Part shown: positions 1 to 9,024 of the stretch, piece by piece | How the letters are laid out: each line of letters opens with the position of its first letter | How positions within the stretch are numbered: position 1 is the first letter of the stretch | Source of the DNA: Candidatus Omnitrophota bacterium | GTDB lineage: Bacteria > Omnitrophota > Gorgyraeia > Aquiviventales > Aquiviventaceae | Length of the DNA stretch: 64,000 nt | NCBI GenBank assembly: GCA_030697665.1 | Contig: JAUYPJ010000098.1 | Location: 1 to 64,000, forward strand | Reading direction: 5' to 3' | Program-made: the position numbers and the translations under genes | Notes under the pieces: model-generated | The model's database searches: none | The model's input: only the letters and a program-made list of their open reading frames with translations | Told to the model about the DNA's origin: nothing

Positions 1-622
1 TGTTCGGGCGTTTCTGGCTCCCCCCCAACACCGTGATGACCCGCTTACAGACGGCATGGTTCGTCAGGATGTTCACCGTGAGATCCAACCGCATCCGTGG
101 AGAATAACCGCAGACTGTGGCAGGTCGAAGAATGACGGTCGTAAATCCTGGCGATTGGTATCGGAGGAGAATCGGCTCGCATAACCCCTTATACCTGTTG
201 TAATCGGTCAGCGGGACGAGCGGATGCTCCTCCGTGACATCCGGGGCTTCACTCACGCCGTACACCGAGCTCGTCGACGCATAGATAAACCGCGTGACAC
301 CGGCTGAGCGACTTGCGGCGACCAGCGGCTCAAAGCAGTCGTAGTTGATGGACTTGCTCAAGGCCGGGTCCAGCTCGAAACTCGGATCGTTGGAGATGCA
401 CGCGAGATGGATGACGCTGTCCACCCCTGCCAGCGCGGCGGACACCGCCGGCAGGTCCCGCAGATCCCCCTGGATGACCTTCAGACGCGGATGCGACGGA
501 AGTCCCTCAGACCCGAAGAGCATGAGGTCGTACACCACCACCGCGTAGCCGGCCTCCAGCAGTTTTGGCACCAGCACGCAGCCGACGTAGCCGGCTCCCC
601 CGGTCACGAGGACCGTCTTCAT
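1..622 (-). CDS. NAD-dependent sugar epimerase/dehydratase, C-terminus cut by window edge
   Basis: Extended short-chain dehydrogenase of the nucleotide-sugar epimerase/dehydratase family. The 207 visible residues start with the NAD-binding GGAGYVG motif (residues 8-14), continue with the STSSVYG strand (about 116-122) and the catalytic YNRYK (141-145), so the core active site is intact; the substrate-binding C-terminus lies outside the window. The start ATG overlaps the stop of the upstream phosphatase gene as ATGA, so the two are translationally coupled. A broken copy of the same gene lies about 550 bases upstream. Substrate cannot be told from what is visible; a role in cell-surface sugar synthesis is inferred from the neighbours. 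Confidence 0.85.
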   Translation of the reverse strand, partial: MKTVLVTGGAGYVGCVLVPKLLEAGYAVVVYDLMLFGSEGLPSHPRLKVIQGDLRDLPAVSAALAGVDSVIHLACISNDPSFELDPALSKSINYDCFEPLVAASRSAGVTRFIYASTSSVYGVSEAPDVTEEHPLVPLTDYNRYKGLCEPILLRYQSPGFTTVILRPATVCGYSPRMRLDLTVNILTNHAVCKRVITVLGGSQKRPN

Positions 623-1170
623 GTCACCACCTCCACCCCCGTGAAGCCATTGGAGAGAATGACACGGCTTGCCTCAAGCAGCGACGCGACGACCGCGTCG
701 GGGCGCTCAGCCTGCCGTTCGGCATACCCGCCCCGCACCAGGATGGTTTTGCACCCGGCGGCTTTCCCGGCCTCGATGTCCCGCCAGCGGTCGCCAACTA
801 TCACGGACTGGCTCAGGTCCAACGACCATTGCGCGGCCGCCTCGAAGAGCAGGCCGGGCTTCGGCTTCCGGCATGGACAGCCATCCTGGTCGGCGTGGTA
901 GCAGACCTTGATGTCATCGATCGGGAAGCTCGCGCGCAGCCGCGCATGGATCGCCTCCACCGTCTCGCGCCGTTGGAGGCCCGTCGCGACATCAGGCTGG
1001 TTCGTCACCACGATGATGCGAAAGTCAGCCCGGCGCAACGCCTCGATTGCTTCAGCCGCGCCTGGGAGAAACTCCACATCACGGACTGACGCCGGAGGAA
1101 AGGGGCGCCCCGTGCGCACGACCACACGGTTGATCACGCCATCCCGATCAAGAAACACCGCTCGACGCAT
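619..1170 (-). CDS. gmhB: HAD-IIIA phosphatase, D,D-heptose 1,7-bisphosphate phosphatase-like
   Basis: 183-residue HAD hydrolase. DRDGVIN near the N-terminus carries the nucleophile and acid/base aspartates (D8, D10), VTNQPDVATG is motif II, and GDRWRDIEAG is motif IV. A CxHx5CxC cluster (CYHADQDGCPC) matches the GmhB zinc-binding loop in type. GmhB removes the C7 phosphate of heptose bisphosphate on the way to ADP- or GDP-heptose for LPS or S-layer glycans; an HddC-like nucleotidyltransferase at 9021 fits the same pathway. The start at MRRAVFLDRDG is chosen because the frame further upstream is the remnant of another gene. A palindromic candidate operator sits immediately before the start. 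Confidence 0.85.
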   Translation of the reverse strand: MRRAVFLDRDGVINRVVVRTGRPFPPASVRDVEFLPGAAEAIEALRRADFRIIVVTNQPDVATGLQRRETVEAIHARLRASFPIDDIKVCYHADQDGCPCRKPKPGLLFEAAAQWSLDLSQSVIVGDRWRDIEAGKAAGCKTILVRGGYAERQAERPDAVVASLLEASRVILSNGFTGVEVVT

Positions 1171-1185
1171 GTTCAAACATTGAAC
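1171..1185. promoter_or_regulatory. Candidate operator GTTCA-N5-TGAAC
   Basis: GTTCAAACATTGAAC, a 5-bp inverted repeat with a 5-base spacer, abuts the start codon of the gmhB-like gene. The same GTTCA-N5-TGAAC pattern occurs twice in front of the EPS-type regulator gene (2589 and 2717), which suggests one shared DNA-binding protein. No binding has been shown. Confidence 0.45.
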
Positions 1186-1189
1186 ATCT

Positions 1190-1743
<554 letters not shown>

Positions 1744-1818
1744 TCACGGCGGCCCCACGCGGTCCACTTCTCAGGCCGCCGTGGCCGCCGTCGTAGCCTC
1801 AACAGATTCTTTCCTTTC

Positions 1819-1848
1819 GCCGACGGCGGGGCTTGCCGTCGGCAAGCC
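1819..1848. repeat. GC-rich nested hairpin
   Basis: GCCGACGGC and GCCGTCGGC form a 9-bp stem around a 6-base loop, and GGCTTGCC/GGCAAGCC offers an alternative nested stem. It lies in the 136-base gap between the regulator gene and the epimerase pseudogene. No U-tract follows, so it is not a clear terminator. Confidence 0.5.
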
Positions 1849-1864
1849 GGCGGAGGTGGGGGGA

Positions 1865-2545
1865 TCACGGTGCCCCTCCTGGAGTCAACGCCAGGTCTGC
1901 CGGAACCCACGTCGCCTTGGCCGGAGCCGCGACGATCCCTTCGAGATCGAGCGGCATGCCAGGGATGGGCAGAACAATCATCCGCTCCAGACTGACCCCC
2001 AGCGCCACCAGCTGTTGGAGCTGGGCGCGCCGATCCTGTAACGACGCCACGATGATCCGATCATAGACCATCGATGGCACCGCCTCGATCCGTTGGACCG
2101 GATGCCCGAGGAATCGCTGCCGCTTGGGAGGATCCTCCACGACGCCAACCAGCTCGAGCCCCATCTCTCGAATGGTGAGAAAGGCGATCTCGGCAAGTTC
2201 ACCGGTCCCGCACAACAGGACCCGACGGCTTCCCGTCTGTGCCAAGACCGCCAATTGCTCACGCGAACCGTGTCGCACGTGGCTGTACAACTGTAGAGAG
2301 TATTGGATGAACTCGTACGTCAGGCGGGTCTTTTCGAGGATGCCCTTCGGCGTGATGAGATAGCGGATGCGGCTGCGTCTGGTTCCCGTAATCTTGATGG
2401 AGCCTTTTTTGGCAAGTCGGCGCAGCATGAGGTTGGTCAGCCCCAAGGCCACGCCGATGCGCTTGGAAAGCTCTCGCTGGGTCACCCCGGGACGAGAGGT
2501 CAGTTCATTCAAGAGATGCATGTCCCGGTAGGTACTGGAATTCAT
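1865..2545 (-). CDS. EPS-associated MarR-type regulator with C-terminal Rossmann domain
   Basis: 226 residues. Residues about 10-72 form a winged helix (TQRELSKRIGVALGLTNLMLRRL then RYLITPKGILEKTRLT) that matches the EPS-associated MarR family found at the start of exopolysaccharide loci. Residues from about 107 form a Rossmann-like fold (VLLCGTGELAEIA), as in the N-terminal domain of FlaA1/PglD-type sugar proteins, so ligand sensing of a nucleotide sugar is possible. The gene lies at the edge of the polysaccharide cluster, has its own strong promoter, and has two identical palindromes in its leader, which points to autoregulation. Function is inferred, not shown. Confidence 0.75.
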   Translation of the reverse strand: MNSSTYRDMHLLNELTSRPGVTQRELSKRIGVALGLTNLMLRRLAKKGSIKITGTRRSRIRYLITPKGILEKTRLTYEFIQYSLQLYSHVRHGSREQLAVLAQTGSRRVLLCGTGELAEIAFLTIREMGLELVGVVEDPPKRQRFLGHPVQRIEAVPSMVYDRIIVASLQDRRAQLQQLVALGVSLERMIVLPIPGMPLDLEGIVAAPAKATWVPADLALTPGGAP

Positions 2546-2588
2546 CTTGAGAGCGGACGGAGAGGAGCCACGATCAGGCGGGTGTGTT

Positions 2589-2603
2589 GTTCACGCCATG
2601 AAC
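2589..2603. promoter_or_regulatory. Candidate operator GTTCA-N5-TGAAC
   Basis: GTTCACGCCATGAAC lies about 45 bases before the regulator start. It shares the outer half-sites and the central GCC with the palindrome at 2717. Confidence 0.5.
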
Positions 2604-2716
2604 ATTCATGGGCGTACCCTACCCGCCTTGTGAGGTACATGAGATGTCAACTACGGATGAGGACCCAAGAAAGGACGATTGACCACACGCCACGAGCCCT
2701 AATCGCTCAGTCCATC

Positions 2717-2731
2717 GTTCAGGCCGTGAAC
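2717..2731. promoter_or_regulatory. Candidate operator overlapping the transcription start
   Basis: GTTCAGGCCGTGAAC lies just downstream of the -10 box of the minus-strand promoter, about +5 to +19, a classical repressor position. It is the second copy of the palindrome also seen at 2589 and 1171. Confidence 0.55.
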
Positions 2732-2742
2732 AACCATATGCT

Positions 2743-2770
2743 ATTGTACTCTCTGCCGCCTGCTTGTCAA
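2743..2770 (-). promoter_or_regulatory. Sigma-70 promoter of the EPS regulator gene
   Basis: On the minus strand TTGACA (2770-2765), a 16-base spacer and TACAAT (2748-2743) give a near-consensus sigma-70 promoter. The leader to the start codon at 2545 would be about 190 bases and contains both palindromic operators. Confidence 0.7.
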
Positions 2771-2844
2771 CGAAAAATCGGTACTGCCTTCATCTGACAG
2801 GACAGTACCCGTTCGAGAAAACGTTCCGCCGTTGGTCAACGCTC

Positions 2845-2853
2845 TGCTATGAT
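2845..2853 (+). promoter_or_regulatory. Extended -10 promoter of the SDR gene
   Basis: TGCTATGAT is an extended -10 element about 38 bases before the SDR start codon; no good -35 box is visible. It is divergent from the promoter at 2743-2770. The 345-base gap between the two genes holds only these promoters and the operators. Confidence 0.4.
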
Positions 2854-2890
2854 ACTTATGGTGTGGTTTTAGGCGCTCATCGAGAGCTCG

Positions 2891-3706
2891 ATGCCTCAAC
2901 CCAAAGTTGCACCACCGCCCGTGGTCGTCATCACTGGTGCGTCCAGTGGGATCGGCTATGAGCTCTCGAAGCTGTTTGCGCGCGACGGCTTCCATGTGGT
3001 CCTCATTGCGCGATCGGCCGACGCGCTCCACAACGCGGCTCGAACACTGACGCAAGTCTCCAGGGCCACCGTCACGACGTTGGCCGTGGATCTGTCACGA
3101 CGCGACGCTCCGGAAGAGATTGTGACCGAGTTGAAGCGTCAACACCTCCAGGTCCACGCGCTGGTGAACAATGCGGGATTTGGCCTCCACGGGTCGTTCA
3201 TGAAGACGGACCTGACGACCGAACTCGCCATGATCCAAGTCCATGTCGCGGCGCTCACCCACCTGACAAAACTGTTGCTGCCCGATCTGGCGCAGACGCA
3301 TGGGAAAATTCTCAACGTGGCGTCCATCGCCGCCTTCCAACCGACGCCGCTCATGGCGGTCTACGCAGCCACGAAAGCGTACGTGCTCTCGTTCTCTGAG
3401 GCGCTGGCGAATGAGGTGCGCGAGTTGGGGGTCTCGGTGACCGCGCTCTGTCCAGGGCCGACGCCCACAGGGTTTCAGCAGCGGGCGGGCATGGGGTTGT
3501 CAAGGCTGACTCAAGGCAACCTGATGCGTGCGGAGACCATCGCGTGGCTTGGATACCGGGGACTCATGCGGAAGCAGGCGGTGGTCGTTCCGGGGTGGAA
3601 AAACCAACTCGGCGTCTGGACACTGCGGCTGTTGCCCCGGAAGCTCGGCGTCCGACTGGCCAGAACCGTTCAAGAAAGCCGAAGGTCTGTCACGACGAAT
3701 CGATGA
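2891..3706 (+). CDS. Short-chain dehydrogenase/reductase
   Basis: 271-residue classical SDR. ITGASSGIGYE (about 15-25) is the nucleotide-binding TGxxxGIG motif, VNNAGFG the NNAG motif, and YAATK the catalytic YxxxK. The sequence resembles the DltE/YqjQ-like group of SDRs acting on lipid or keto substrates; substrate unknown. It is the only plus-strand gene in the first 29 kb, has its own candidate promoter, and its last 17 bases overlap convergently with the radical SAM gene. Confidence 0.85.
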   Translation: MPQPKVAPPPVVVITGASSGIGYELSKLFARDGFHVVLIARSADALHNAARTLTQVSRATVTTLAVDLSRRDAPEEIVTELKRQHLQVHALVNNAGFGLHGSFMKTDLTTELAMIQVHVAALTHLTKLLLPDLAQTHGKILNVASIAAFQPTPLMAVYAATKAYVLSFSEALANEVRELGVSVTALCPGPTPTGFQQRAGMGLSRLTQGNLMRAETIAWLGYRGLMRKQAVVVPGWKNQLGVWTLRLLPRKLGVRLARTVQESRRSVTTNR

Positions 3707-5024
3707 ACGCCCGTGCCGCGCGGCGGGCCAATGCCAGCAACCAGCGTGGACGGTAGTAATACGAACAGTAGGCCCACTCCTTCAGCCGGAGGATCTGCGC
3801 GGGTTCCAGGTGATCGTGTCGAAAGGTCGGGGTGTAGCAGTCAAAGCGTTCCCAGTTGGTTTCGAAGATCCGATCTTTCAGCGATTCATAGAAGGCGGTC
3901 CCTGGAAACGGCGTGCAGACGAAGAATTGGGCGACGTGCGTGTTCAACCGCTTGGCGTACTGCACGGTTCGGCGAATCGTCTCCTCGCTATCCTCTGGCA
4001 GACCCAACACGTAGAAGACGGACACTCGAATGCCTTTTCGATCGCAGTATCGAATCATGGCTTCCTGGTGGCTGACTGCCGCGTTCTTGCGCTTGACCCC
4101 GGCAAGGACTGCCTCATCCGATGATTCCACGGCCACGTTCAGCACCCGCAGGCCGGCCTGATACAGCGTATCCAGCAGCCGCTCATCGAGCAGATCGAGG
4201 CGCGTTTCGCATGCCCATCGCAGGCGCAGGCGCTGGGCCAGCAGCCCCTCGCAGATGGCGGTGACGCGCTTGCGGTCGGCCGTAAAGAGCGGATCGCGAA
4301 AGAGCAGGCCGCGCAGCCCGTGCCGATCGACGAGCTCTCGGATTTCCGCCACGACGTTTTCGGCGGTGCGCTTGTTCCACCGATAGAAGACCGGATAGGG
4401 ACAGTAGCTGCACGAAAACGTGCAGCCACGGCTGGCCAGCACCGGCAGAAACGGCCGGTCTCGAAGCGCCGGAAGGTAGGAGTAGCTGCGAACCGGAAAG
4501 GGCGACCAGTCCGGAAACGGCAAGTCGTCCGCGTTAAACCGCTCGTTCTCGCTCACGACACCAGACGGAAACTCGCCGTTGGCAAGCGACGCCCCCCAGG
4601 TTTCAGACTCTCCGCGGATGATGAAATCGGCATGGGCTTCGTACAGCTCCGGCCGCGCCCCGGCAAACGGTCCGATGAAGCCGATCTTCGCGCGGCTCCT
4701 GCGCCGGATGTCCTGCGCCGTGCGCAGCTCCGCACGGTGCTCCACCATCGAGGAATGGATGATCGCCAGGTCCGCATCCGCAGGGGCAGTCGGGCCGACG
4801 ACGACCTCGTGCCCTGCGCGGCGAAAGAACGCGGCGAGATAGCCGTACGCCATGAGCGGGACGCGCTCGCCCGCCCACTTGACCGTCTCGATGAGCCTGG
4901 CGGGCCAGGAACGGCCGACGTGAAACGCCCAGCCGTAGCCGGCCATGAAATCGCGGTTAATGCACTCACCCCGCCTGGATCGGACTTCGACGAGCGCGAT
5001 CCGCATGCGGTCCTTCCGCGCCAT
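3690..5024 (-). CDS. B12-binding-type radical SAM protein
   Basis: 444 residues. The N-terminal 170 residues have a Rossmann-like layout typical of cobalamin-binding domains of class B radical SAM enzymes. The radical SAM cluster CTFSCSYC (C201, C205, C208) follows, then a TIM-barrel region (VAEIRELVDRHGLRGLLFRDPLF). Such proteins in polysaccharide loci are generally uncharacterised and may methylate or rearrange sugars or lipids. The start at ATG 5024 is preferred because GGAGGT lies 4 bases before it; the upstream GTG at 5030 lies too close to that site. The start overlaps the 3' end of the GT2 gene, so they are probably one operon. Confidence 0.85.
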   Translation of the reverse strand: MARKDRMRIALVEVRSRRGECINRDFMAGYGWAFHVGRSWPARLIETVKWAGERVPLMAYGYLAAFFRRAGHEVVVGPTAPADADLAIIHSSMVEHRAELRTAQDIRRRSRAKIGFIGPFAGARPELYEAHADFIIRGESETWGASLANGEFPSGVVSENERFNADDLPFPDWSPFPVRSYSYLPALRDRPFLPVLASRGCTFSCSYCPYPVFYRWNKRTAENVVAEIRELVDRHGLRGLLFRDPLFTADRKRVTAICEGLLAQRLRLRWACETRLDLLDERLLDTLYQAGLRVLNVAVESSDEAVLAGVKRKNAAVSHQEAMIRYCDRKGIRVSVFYVLGLPEDSEETIRRTVQYAKRLNTHVAQFFVCTPFPGTAFYESLKDRIFETNWERFDCYTPTFRHDHLEPAQILRLKEWAYCSYYYRPRWLLALARRAARAFIDSS

Positions 5025-6027
5025 ACCCACCTCCCTCCTCCGACGATGAGAACCCGACGCAACGCTTCACGACGTAGAGCGGCCGGCCTTTGACCTCGTC
5101 AAGCACCCGCCCGATGTACTCGCCGATCACCCCAAGCGCCAGCAACTGGATGCTGCCAATGAACAAGATGAACAATACTGTCGAGGCCCACCCCGAGGGA
5201 GGATCAGTGGTAAACAAGCGCAGATACAGCGCCCAGACCATGCCTCCGATCGACAGGAGCGCCGTGCTCACCCCCACAACCGTCGCCAGACGCAGGGGCA
5301 CATAGGAAAACGACACCAGGCCATCGACCGCCATCCGGAGGAGTTTCGCGAGCGACTTTGACCGACCCGCGCGCCTGGCTGTGCGCTCCAGCGGAACACC
5401 ACACTGCTTGAATCCCACCCAGGCCCGTAGACCGCTGACATAGCGCGACCGTTCGGGCAGTTGCTTCAGCGCCTCCACGACTTGGCGCGTCATCACACAG
5501 AAGAGCCCTGAATCAACCGGCAGCGGCGTGGACGCGATCCGGTTGAGCAGCCGATAGAAGAGGAAGACCGCCGCGCGTTTGAGCACCGATTCCTTGCGTT
5601 TCACGCGAATCGCATACGCCACCGCATAGCCCGCCTGCACTGTCGCCACCAACTTTGGCATATCTTCCGGTGGGTCCTGGAGATCACCATCCATCAGCGC
5701 CACGAGCTCGCCGGCGGCGACATCCAGGCCTGCGGTCACCGCCACCGCCTGACCGAAATTCCTCGAGAGCTGAATGAGGCGCACGTGGGAGTCGGTGGTG
5801 ACCAAGCGCTCCAGCAGCTCACCGGAACGGTCGGTGCTGCCGTCGTCAATCACGATGATCTCGTAGGACAACCCCAGCGCTTGCAGGCAGCGGGTGAGCC
5901 GCTGGTAGAGCTCCGGCAGGATCTGTTCCTCATTGAAGACCGGGATGATCACAGACAAGGTCGGCCGTGGGACGTCCGCCCCTGCCCCCTCGAAGAGCTC
6001 CGTCATGGGCGTGTTGCTGCGAATCAT
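4966..6027 (-). CDS. Glycosyltransferase family 2, DPM1/ArnC-like
   Basis: 353 residues. SVIIPVFNEE (about 25-34), DDGS (61-64) and the MDGDLQDPPED segment (about 112-122) are the nucleotide-binding and metal-binding motifs of GT2 polyprenyl-phosphate sugar transferases. Two membrane segments follow (about 238-260 and 278-300), as in ArnC and GtrB. It would load a sugar on undecaprenyl phosphate. The next gene upstream is a GT39-like membrane glycosyltransferase that would use such a lipid-linked sugar, and the two overlap as ATGA, which supports a donor/acceptor pair. Confidence 0.88.
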   Translation of the reverse strand: MIRSNTPMTELFEGAGADVPRPTLSVIIPVFNEEQILPELYQRLTRCLQALGLSYEIIVIDDGSTDRSGELLERLVTTDSHVRLIQLSRNFGQAVAVTAGLDVAAGELVALMDGDLQDPPEDMPKLVATVQAGYAVAYAIRVKRKESVLKRAAVFLFYRLLNRIASTPLPVDSGLFCVMTRQVVEALKQLPERSRYVSGLRAWVGFKQCGVPLERTARRAGRSKSLAKLLRMAVDGLVSFSYVPLRLATVVGVSTALLSIGGMVWALYLRLFTTDPPSGWASTVLFILFIGSIQLLALGVIGEYIGRVLDEVKGRPLYVVKRCVGFSSSEEGGGYGAEGPHADRARRSPIQAG

Positions 6028-7835
6028 CGAGACGGTGCCAACTGGGAGGGAACACCGCCCGACATCTGTGAGGCCGAATCACCCGTCCCCCCTGCAGCAC
6101 GGGGCGACCGCACGGGGGGCACTGCGAGCGAGAACCCCAAACACGAGAAGAGATAGAGGGCCGGAATGAAGGGCGAACGGTAGCGGGAGTTCAACACGTA
6201 GAATATCAGGACCAAGCTGGTGAAACATAACGGCAACGACAGCAGCGCCAAATCCAGCCTCGTACGACGTCGAATCGCCGCGACGATCCCCACCAACGCG
6301 CTGACTGAGAGGACCGTGGCGAGGGCTGTTTGATAGGGACCCGCGTAGTTCAGTCCCTGCACCAAGTCCATCTGACCGAATCCACGATGCGTCCACAACT
6401 CTACCCCCTGCTTCCACCAGCTTGGGATGACATGCTGCCAGAGCAGGTGGGGCTCAGCCGCCAATCGCCGCAGCCATTCGACCAGACCGATATCATAGAG
6501 GTGGGCACCGGGTAGTTGCAAGGCATAGTTCCATTGAATAATTCTGTATTCTGCGTGGGCTCCGCTCAAGGTCCAGTACCCCCAGGCCATCCGGTGACGT
6601 ATCACCATCAGCACGACGGGGACGAATAGTCCCAGCAACATCAGACCCACCTGTTTTCTCTCGGTCCGCACATCGGGTCGAGGTCGTTCCCAGAGCAGGC
6701 ACAGATACCACACAAGCGGCAGCATGAGCGAGGTTGTCCGAAAGATGACAGACACCCCCAGCACCAACCCTGCGAAGAACCCGACACGTAGGCGCGCGTT
6801 CGGGTTGGCCGCCTGCGACCACAGCAGCAGGGCCAAATAGACCCACGCAAAGAAGAACGTCTCCTGGTTCATCGTCGCGAGCAGCTGGAGCATGACGTGA
6901 TCCGCCACCACCAACAGCGCAGCCACCACGCCGAAGACGGCCTGGCCGGTCAGCTTCCGGCCGATCCAGTATACCGCGATGGCCAGTAAGCCTCCTGCCA
7001 CCCCTTGCCACACCAGCCAAGACGGAACATGCGGTCCACCAACCAACCAAAACCAGAGCCCCATGAGGAGATAGTAGCCCGAGAAGAAGATTTCGTCCCC
7101 CATCTTGGAGGTGAAGAAGCTGCTTGGGTCTTTCGCGAAGGCGACCGCAAAAGAATAGTAGGCTGGACCGTCATCGCTCGCTGCGGGAAAGCCAGCTTGA
7201 GCCCCGGGCTCGCTGGGGCCAGTCAAGGAATAGATCCGTACGCTTGCCCCGTACACAAGGAGCGCCGCAGCAATAAAGAGGCCGATGGTCACGAACCGCC
7301 ATGTCCTTGGCGAGGGCCGGATGATCCAACCCTGGGAACGCTGCAAAAGTCCCAGGCTCACACCAAGGACGATGCCCACGAATGACGGAACCCCGTGCCC
7401 GACCTGCAGAGCTCGCAGCGCGAGCAATGCTGGGGCCAAGACGAGCGGTTTGCTCCATCCCTCAGCCGTCCACCATGAGGCAGACGTTTGGAACGCCGAC
7501 AGAACCGCCTGCCAGCCGATGAGCGTCGCAAGACCCACTTCATAGGCGAGCAGGTAGACCTGGTAGGCCTTTGGGTACGACAGATCGGTCGGGGTAGCGC
7601 GGAGAAACGGAAGCCACGCCGCGATGGTGAGCACGGCGAACAACCATAACGAACGCCCGACGGCGACCCTCCACCCCTGCCGCTGGCCACGGATTAGGGT
7701 GAGAACGGTCAATGTCGCAATGAGGAGGGGTAGCCACAGCAACTTCGTTTTTCCGATTGGCAGCCACACAGTTGGCCAGACGACCGCCACGCTCAACCAT
7801 GCTCCGAGGGCAAGATGCCCTCTCCACGATCTCAT
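6024..7835 (-). CDS. GT39-like membrane glycosyltransferase (ArnT/PMT type)
   Basis: 603-residue protein with about 11-13 hydrophobic segments. A periplasmic loop after the first long helix series contains FPAASDDGPAYYSFAVAF; the acidic pair is in the place of the catalytic Asp/Glu of the GT-C fold, and the general plan matches the dolichyl/undecaprenyl-phosphate-sugar protein or lipid glycosyltransferases. It probably adds a sugar from a lipid carrier to lipid A, a glycan or a protein outside the membrane. It is translationally coupled to the GT2 gene that may make its donor. Acceptor unknown. Confidence 0.75.
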   Translation of the reverse strand: MRSWRGHLALGAWLSVAVVWPTVWLPIGKTKLLWLPLLIATLTVLTLIRGQRQGWRVAVGRSLWLFAVLTIAAWLPFLRATPTDLSYPKAYQVYLLAYEVGLATLIGWQAVLSAFQTSASWWTAEGWSKPLVLAPALLALRALQVGHGVPSFVGIVLGVSLGLLQRSQGWIIRPSPRTWRFVTIGLFIAAALLVYGASVRIYSLTGPSEPGAQAGFPAASDDGPAYYSFAVAFAKDPSSFFTSKMGDEIFFSGYYLLMGLWFWLVGGPHVPSWLVWQGVAGGLLAIAVYWIGRKLTGQAVFGVVAALLVVADHVMLQLLATMNQETFFFAWVYLALLLWSQAANPNARLRVGFFAGLVLGVSVIFRTTSLMLPLVWYLCLLWERPRPDVRTERKQVGLMLLGLFVPVVLMVIRHRMAWGYWTLSGAHAEYRIIQWNYALQLPGAHLYDIGLVEWLRRLAAEPHLLWQHVIPSWWKQGVELWTHRGFGQMDLVQGLNYAGPYQTALATVLSVSALVGIVAAIRRRTRLDLALLSLPLCFTSLVLIFYVLNSRYRSPFIPALYLFSCLGFSLAVPPVRSPRAAGGTGDSASQMSGGVPSQLAPSR

Positions 7836-7947
7836 GCCCGATCCCTCCTCCTCTGTGCCGTTTATCCCTCCTCACCACGGAACACGGCTGAGGTCGCTGA
7901 CTTCGTCGTTTGGGAAATGTTACCGTGTTTCACTCCATCGGTCAAGG

Positions 7948-8080
7948 CGGCTGAATCATCGGTGCTGCCTGAATTTGGGACTACACAGATTTGAAACCCA
8001 GATTTCGCAGATCATGATCTGCGAAATCTGCCTTATGAATCTGCGAAATCACCCAACTTAAGGCACGGCTGAATCATCGG
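7948..8080. repeat. Intergenic repeat cluster with 32-bp perfect palindrome
   Basis: The gap between the GT39 and UXS genes (7836-8073) holds a perfect 32-bp palindrome at 7999-8030 (16-bp arms CAGATTTCGCAGATCA and complement), a third half copy at 8038-8051, and a 15-base direct repeat CGGCTGAATCATCGG at 7948-7962 and 8066-8080. The second direct copy contains the stop codon of the UXS gene. Confidence 0.85.
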
Positions 8081-9024
8081 GACGACCGGAGCCGGAGGTC
8101 TTGGGCGAACCACACGACGGTCCGCTCCAGACCTTGGTGCAATGTGATGGTCGGTTGCCATCCCAGCCGGTGGCGCGTTTTCGTCATATCAGGGCAACGC
8201 TGCTTGGGGTCGTCCTGTGGCAACGGGTGAAACTCGATGCGGCTCGTCGCCCCGTCAACAGACGCCAGGACTTCCTTGGCGATTTCGAGAATGGGGCGTT
8301 CGTCAGGGTTGCCGAGGTTCACCGGATCAGGGATCGAGCTGTCCATGAGGCGACGGATCCCTTCGACCAGGTCATCGATGTAGCAGAAGCTGCGGGTCTG
8401 GCTTCCCTGCCCGTAGACCGTCAGCGGCTCGCCCTTCAGGGCCTGACGGATGAACGTCGGGATCGCACGCCCATCATCGAGCCGCATCCGTGGCCCGTAG
8501 GTATTGAACACTCGAGCAATCCGGGTGTCGATCTGGTGCTCCCGATGGTAGGCCATGGTGAGCGCTTCGGCGAATCGTTTGGCTTCATCGTACACGCTGC
8601 GCGGCCCAACGGGGTTGACATGCCCCCAGTAACTCTCCGGTTGGGGATGGACCTGGGGATCGCCGTAGACTTCGCTGGTCGAGGCCAAGAGGAACTTCGC
8701 CTGTTTGGCTTTGGCGATCCCTAAGGCGTTGAGCGTCCCCAGCGAGCCGACCTTGAGTGTTTGAATGGGGTATTTCAAATAATCCCTCGGGCTGGCGGGT
8801 GAGGCGAAGTGGAGCACATAGTCCACCGGTTCCGGCACCTCGAGCGGCTTGCTGATGTCATGCCGGGTCAACCGAAATCCTGGATGACCCTGTAGGTGCG
8901 CAATGTTGGCGAGCCTGCCGGTGATCAGGTTGTCCACGCAGACCACCGTGGCGCCCTCGGCCAGGAGGCGGTCGCACAGGTGCGATCCGATGAACCCCGC
9001 CCCTCCCGTGACCAAGACTCTCAT
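8074..9024 (-). CDS. uxs: UDP-glucuronate decarboxylase (UDP-xylose synthase)
   Basis: 316-residue extended [17 protein letters not shown] (7-20), the family signature [11 protein letters not shown] (about 72-82), STSEVYGDP, the catalytic YDEAKRFAE and [10 protein letters not shown] are characteristic of UXS rather than of generic epimerases. It converts UDP-glucuronate to UDP-xylose in the cytoplasm. The ugd gene at 18096 would supply UDP-glucuronate. Its start overlaps the end of the nucleotidyltransferase gene as ATGA. Its stop codon lies inside a dispersed 15-base repeat. Confidence 0.92.
   Translation of the reverse strand: MRVLVTGGAGFIGSHLCDRLLAEGATVVCVDNLITGRLANIAHLQGHPGFRLTRHDISKPLEVPEPVDYVLHFASPASPRDYLKYPIQTLKVGSLGTLNALGIAKAKQAKFLLASTSEVYGDPQVHPQPESYWGHVNPVGPRSVYDEAKRFAEALTMAYHREHQIDTRIARVFNTYGPRMRLDDGRAIPTFIRQALKGEPLTVYGQGSQTRSFCYIDDLVEGIRRLMDSSIPDPVNLGNPDERPILEIAKEVLASVDGATSRIEFHPLPQDDPKQRCPDMTKTRHRLGWQPTITLHQGLERTVVWFAQDLRLRSSR

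Noticed and set aside
4320-5093. 257-codon plus-strand frame opposite the radical SAM gene
   Set aside because: No motif, and the minus strand has a well-placed CxxxCxxC radical SAM protein.
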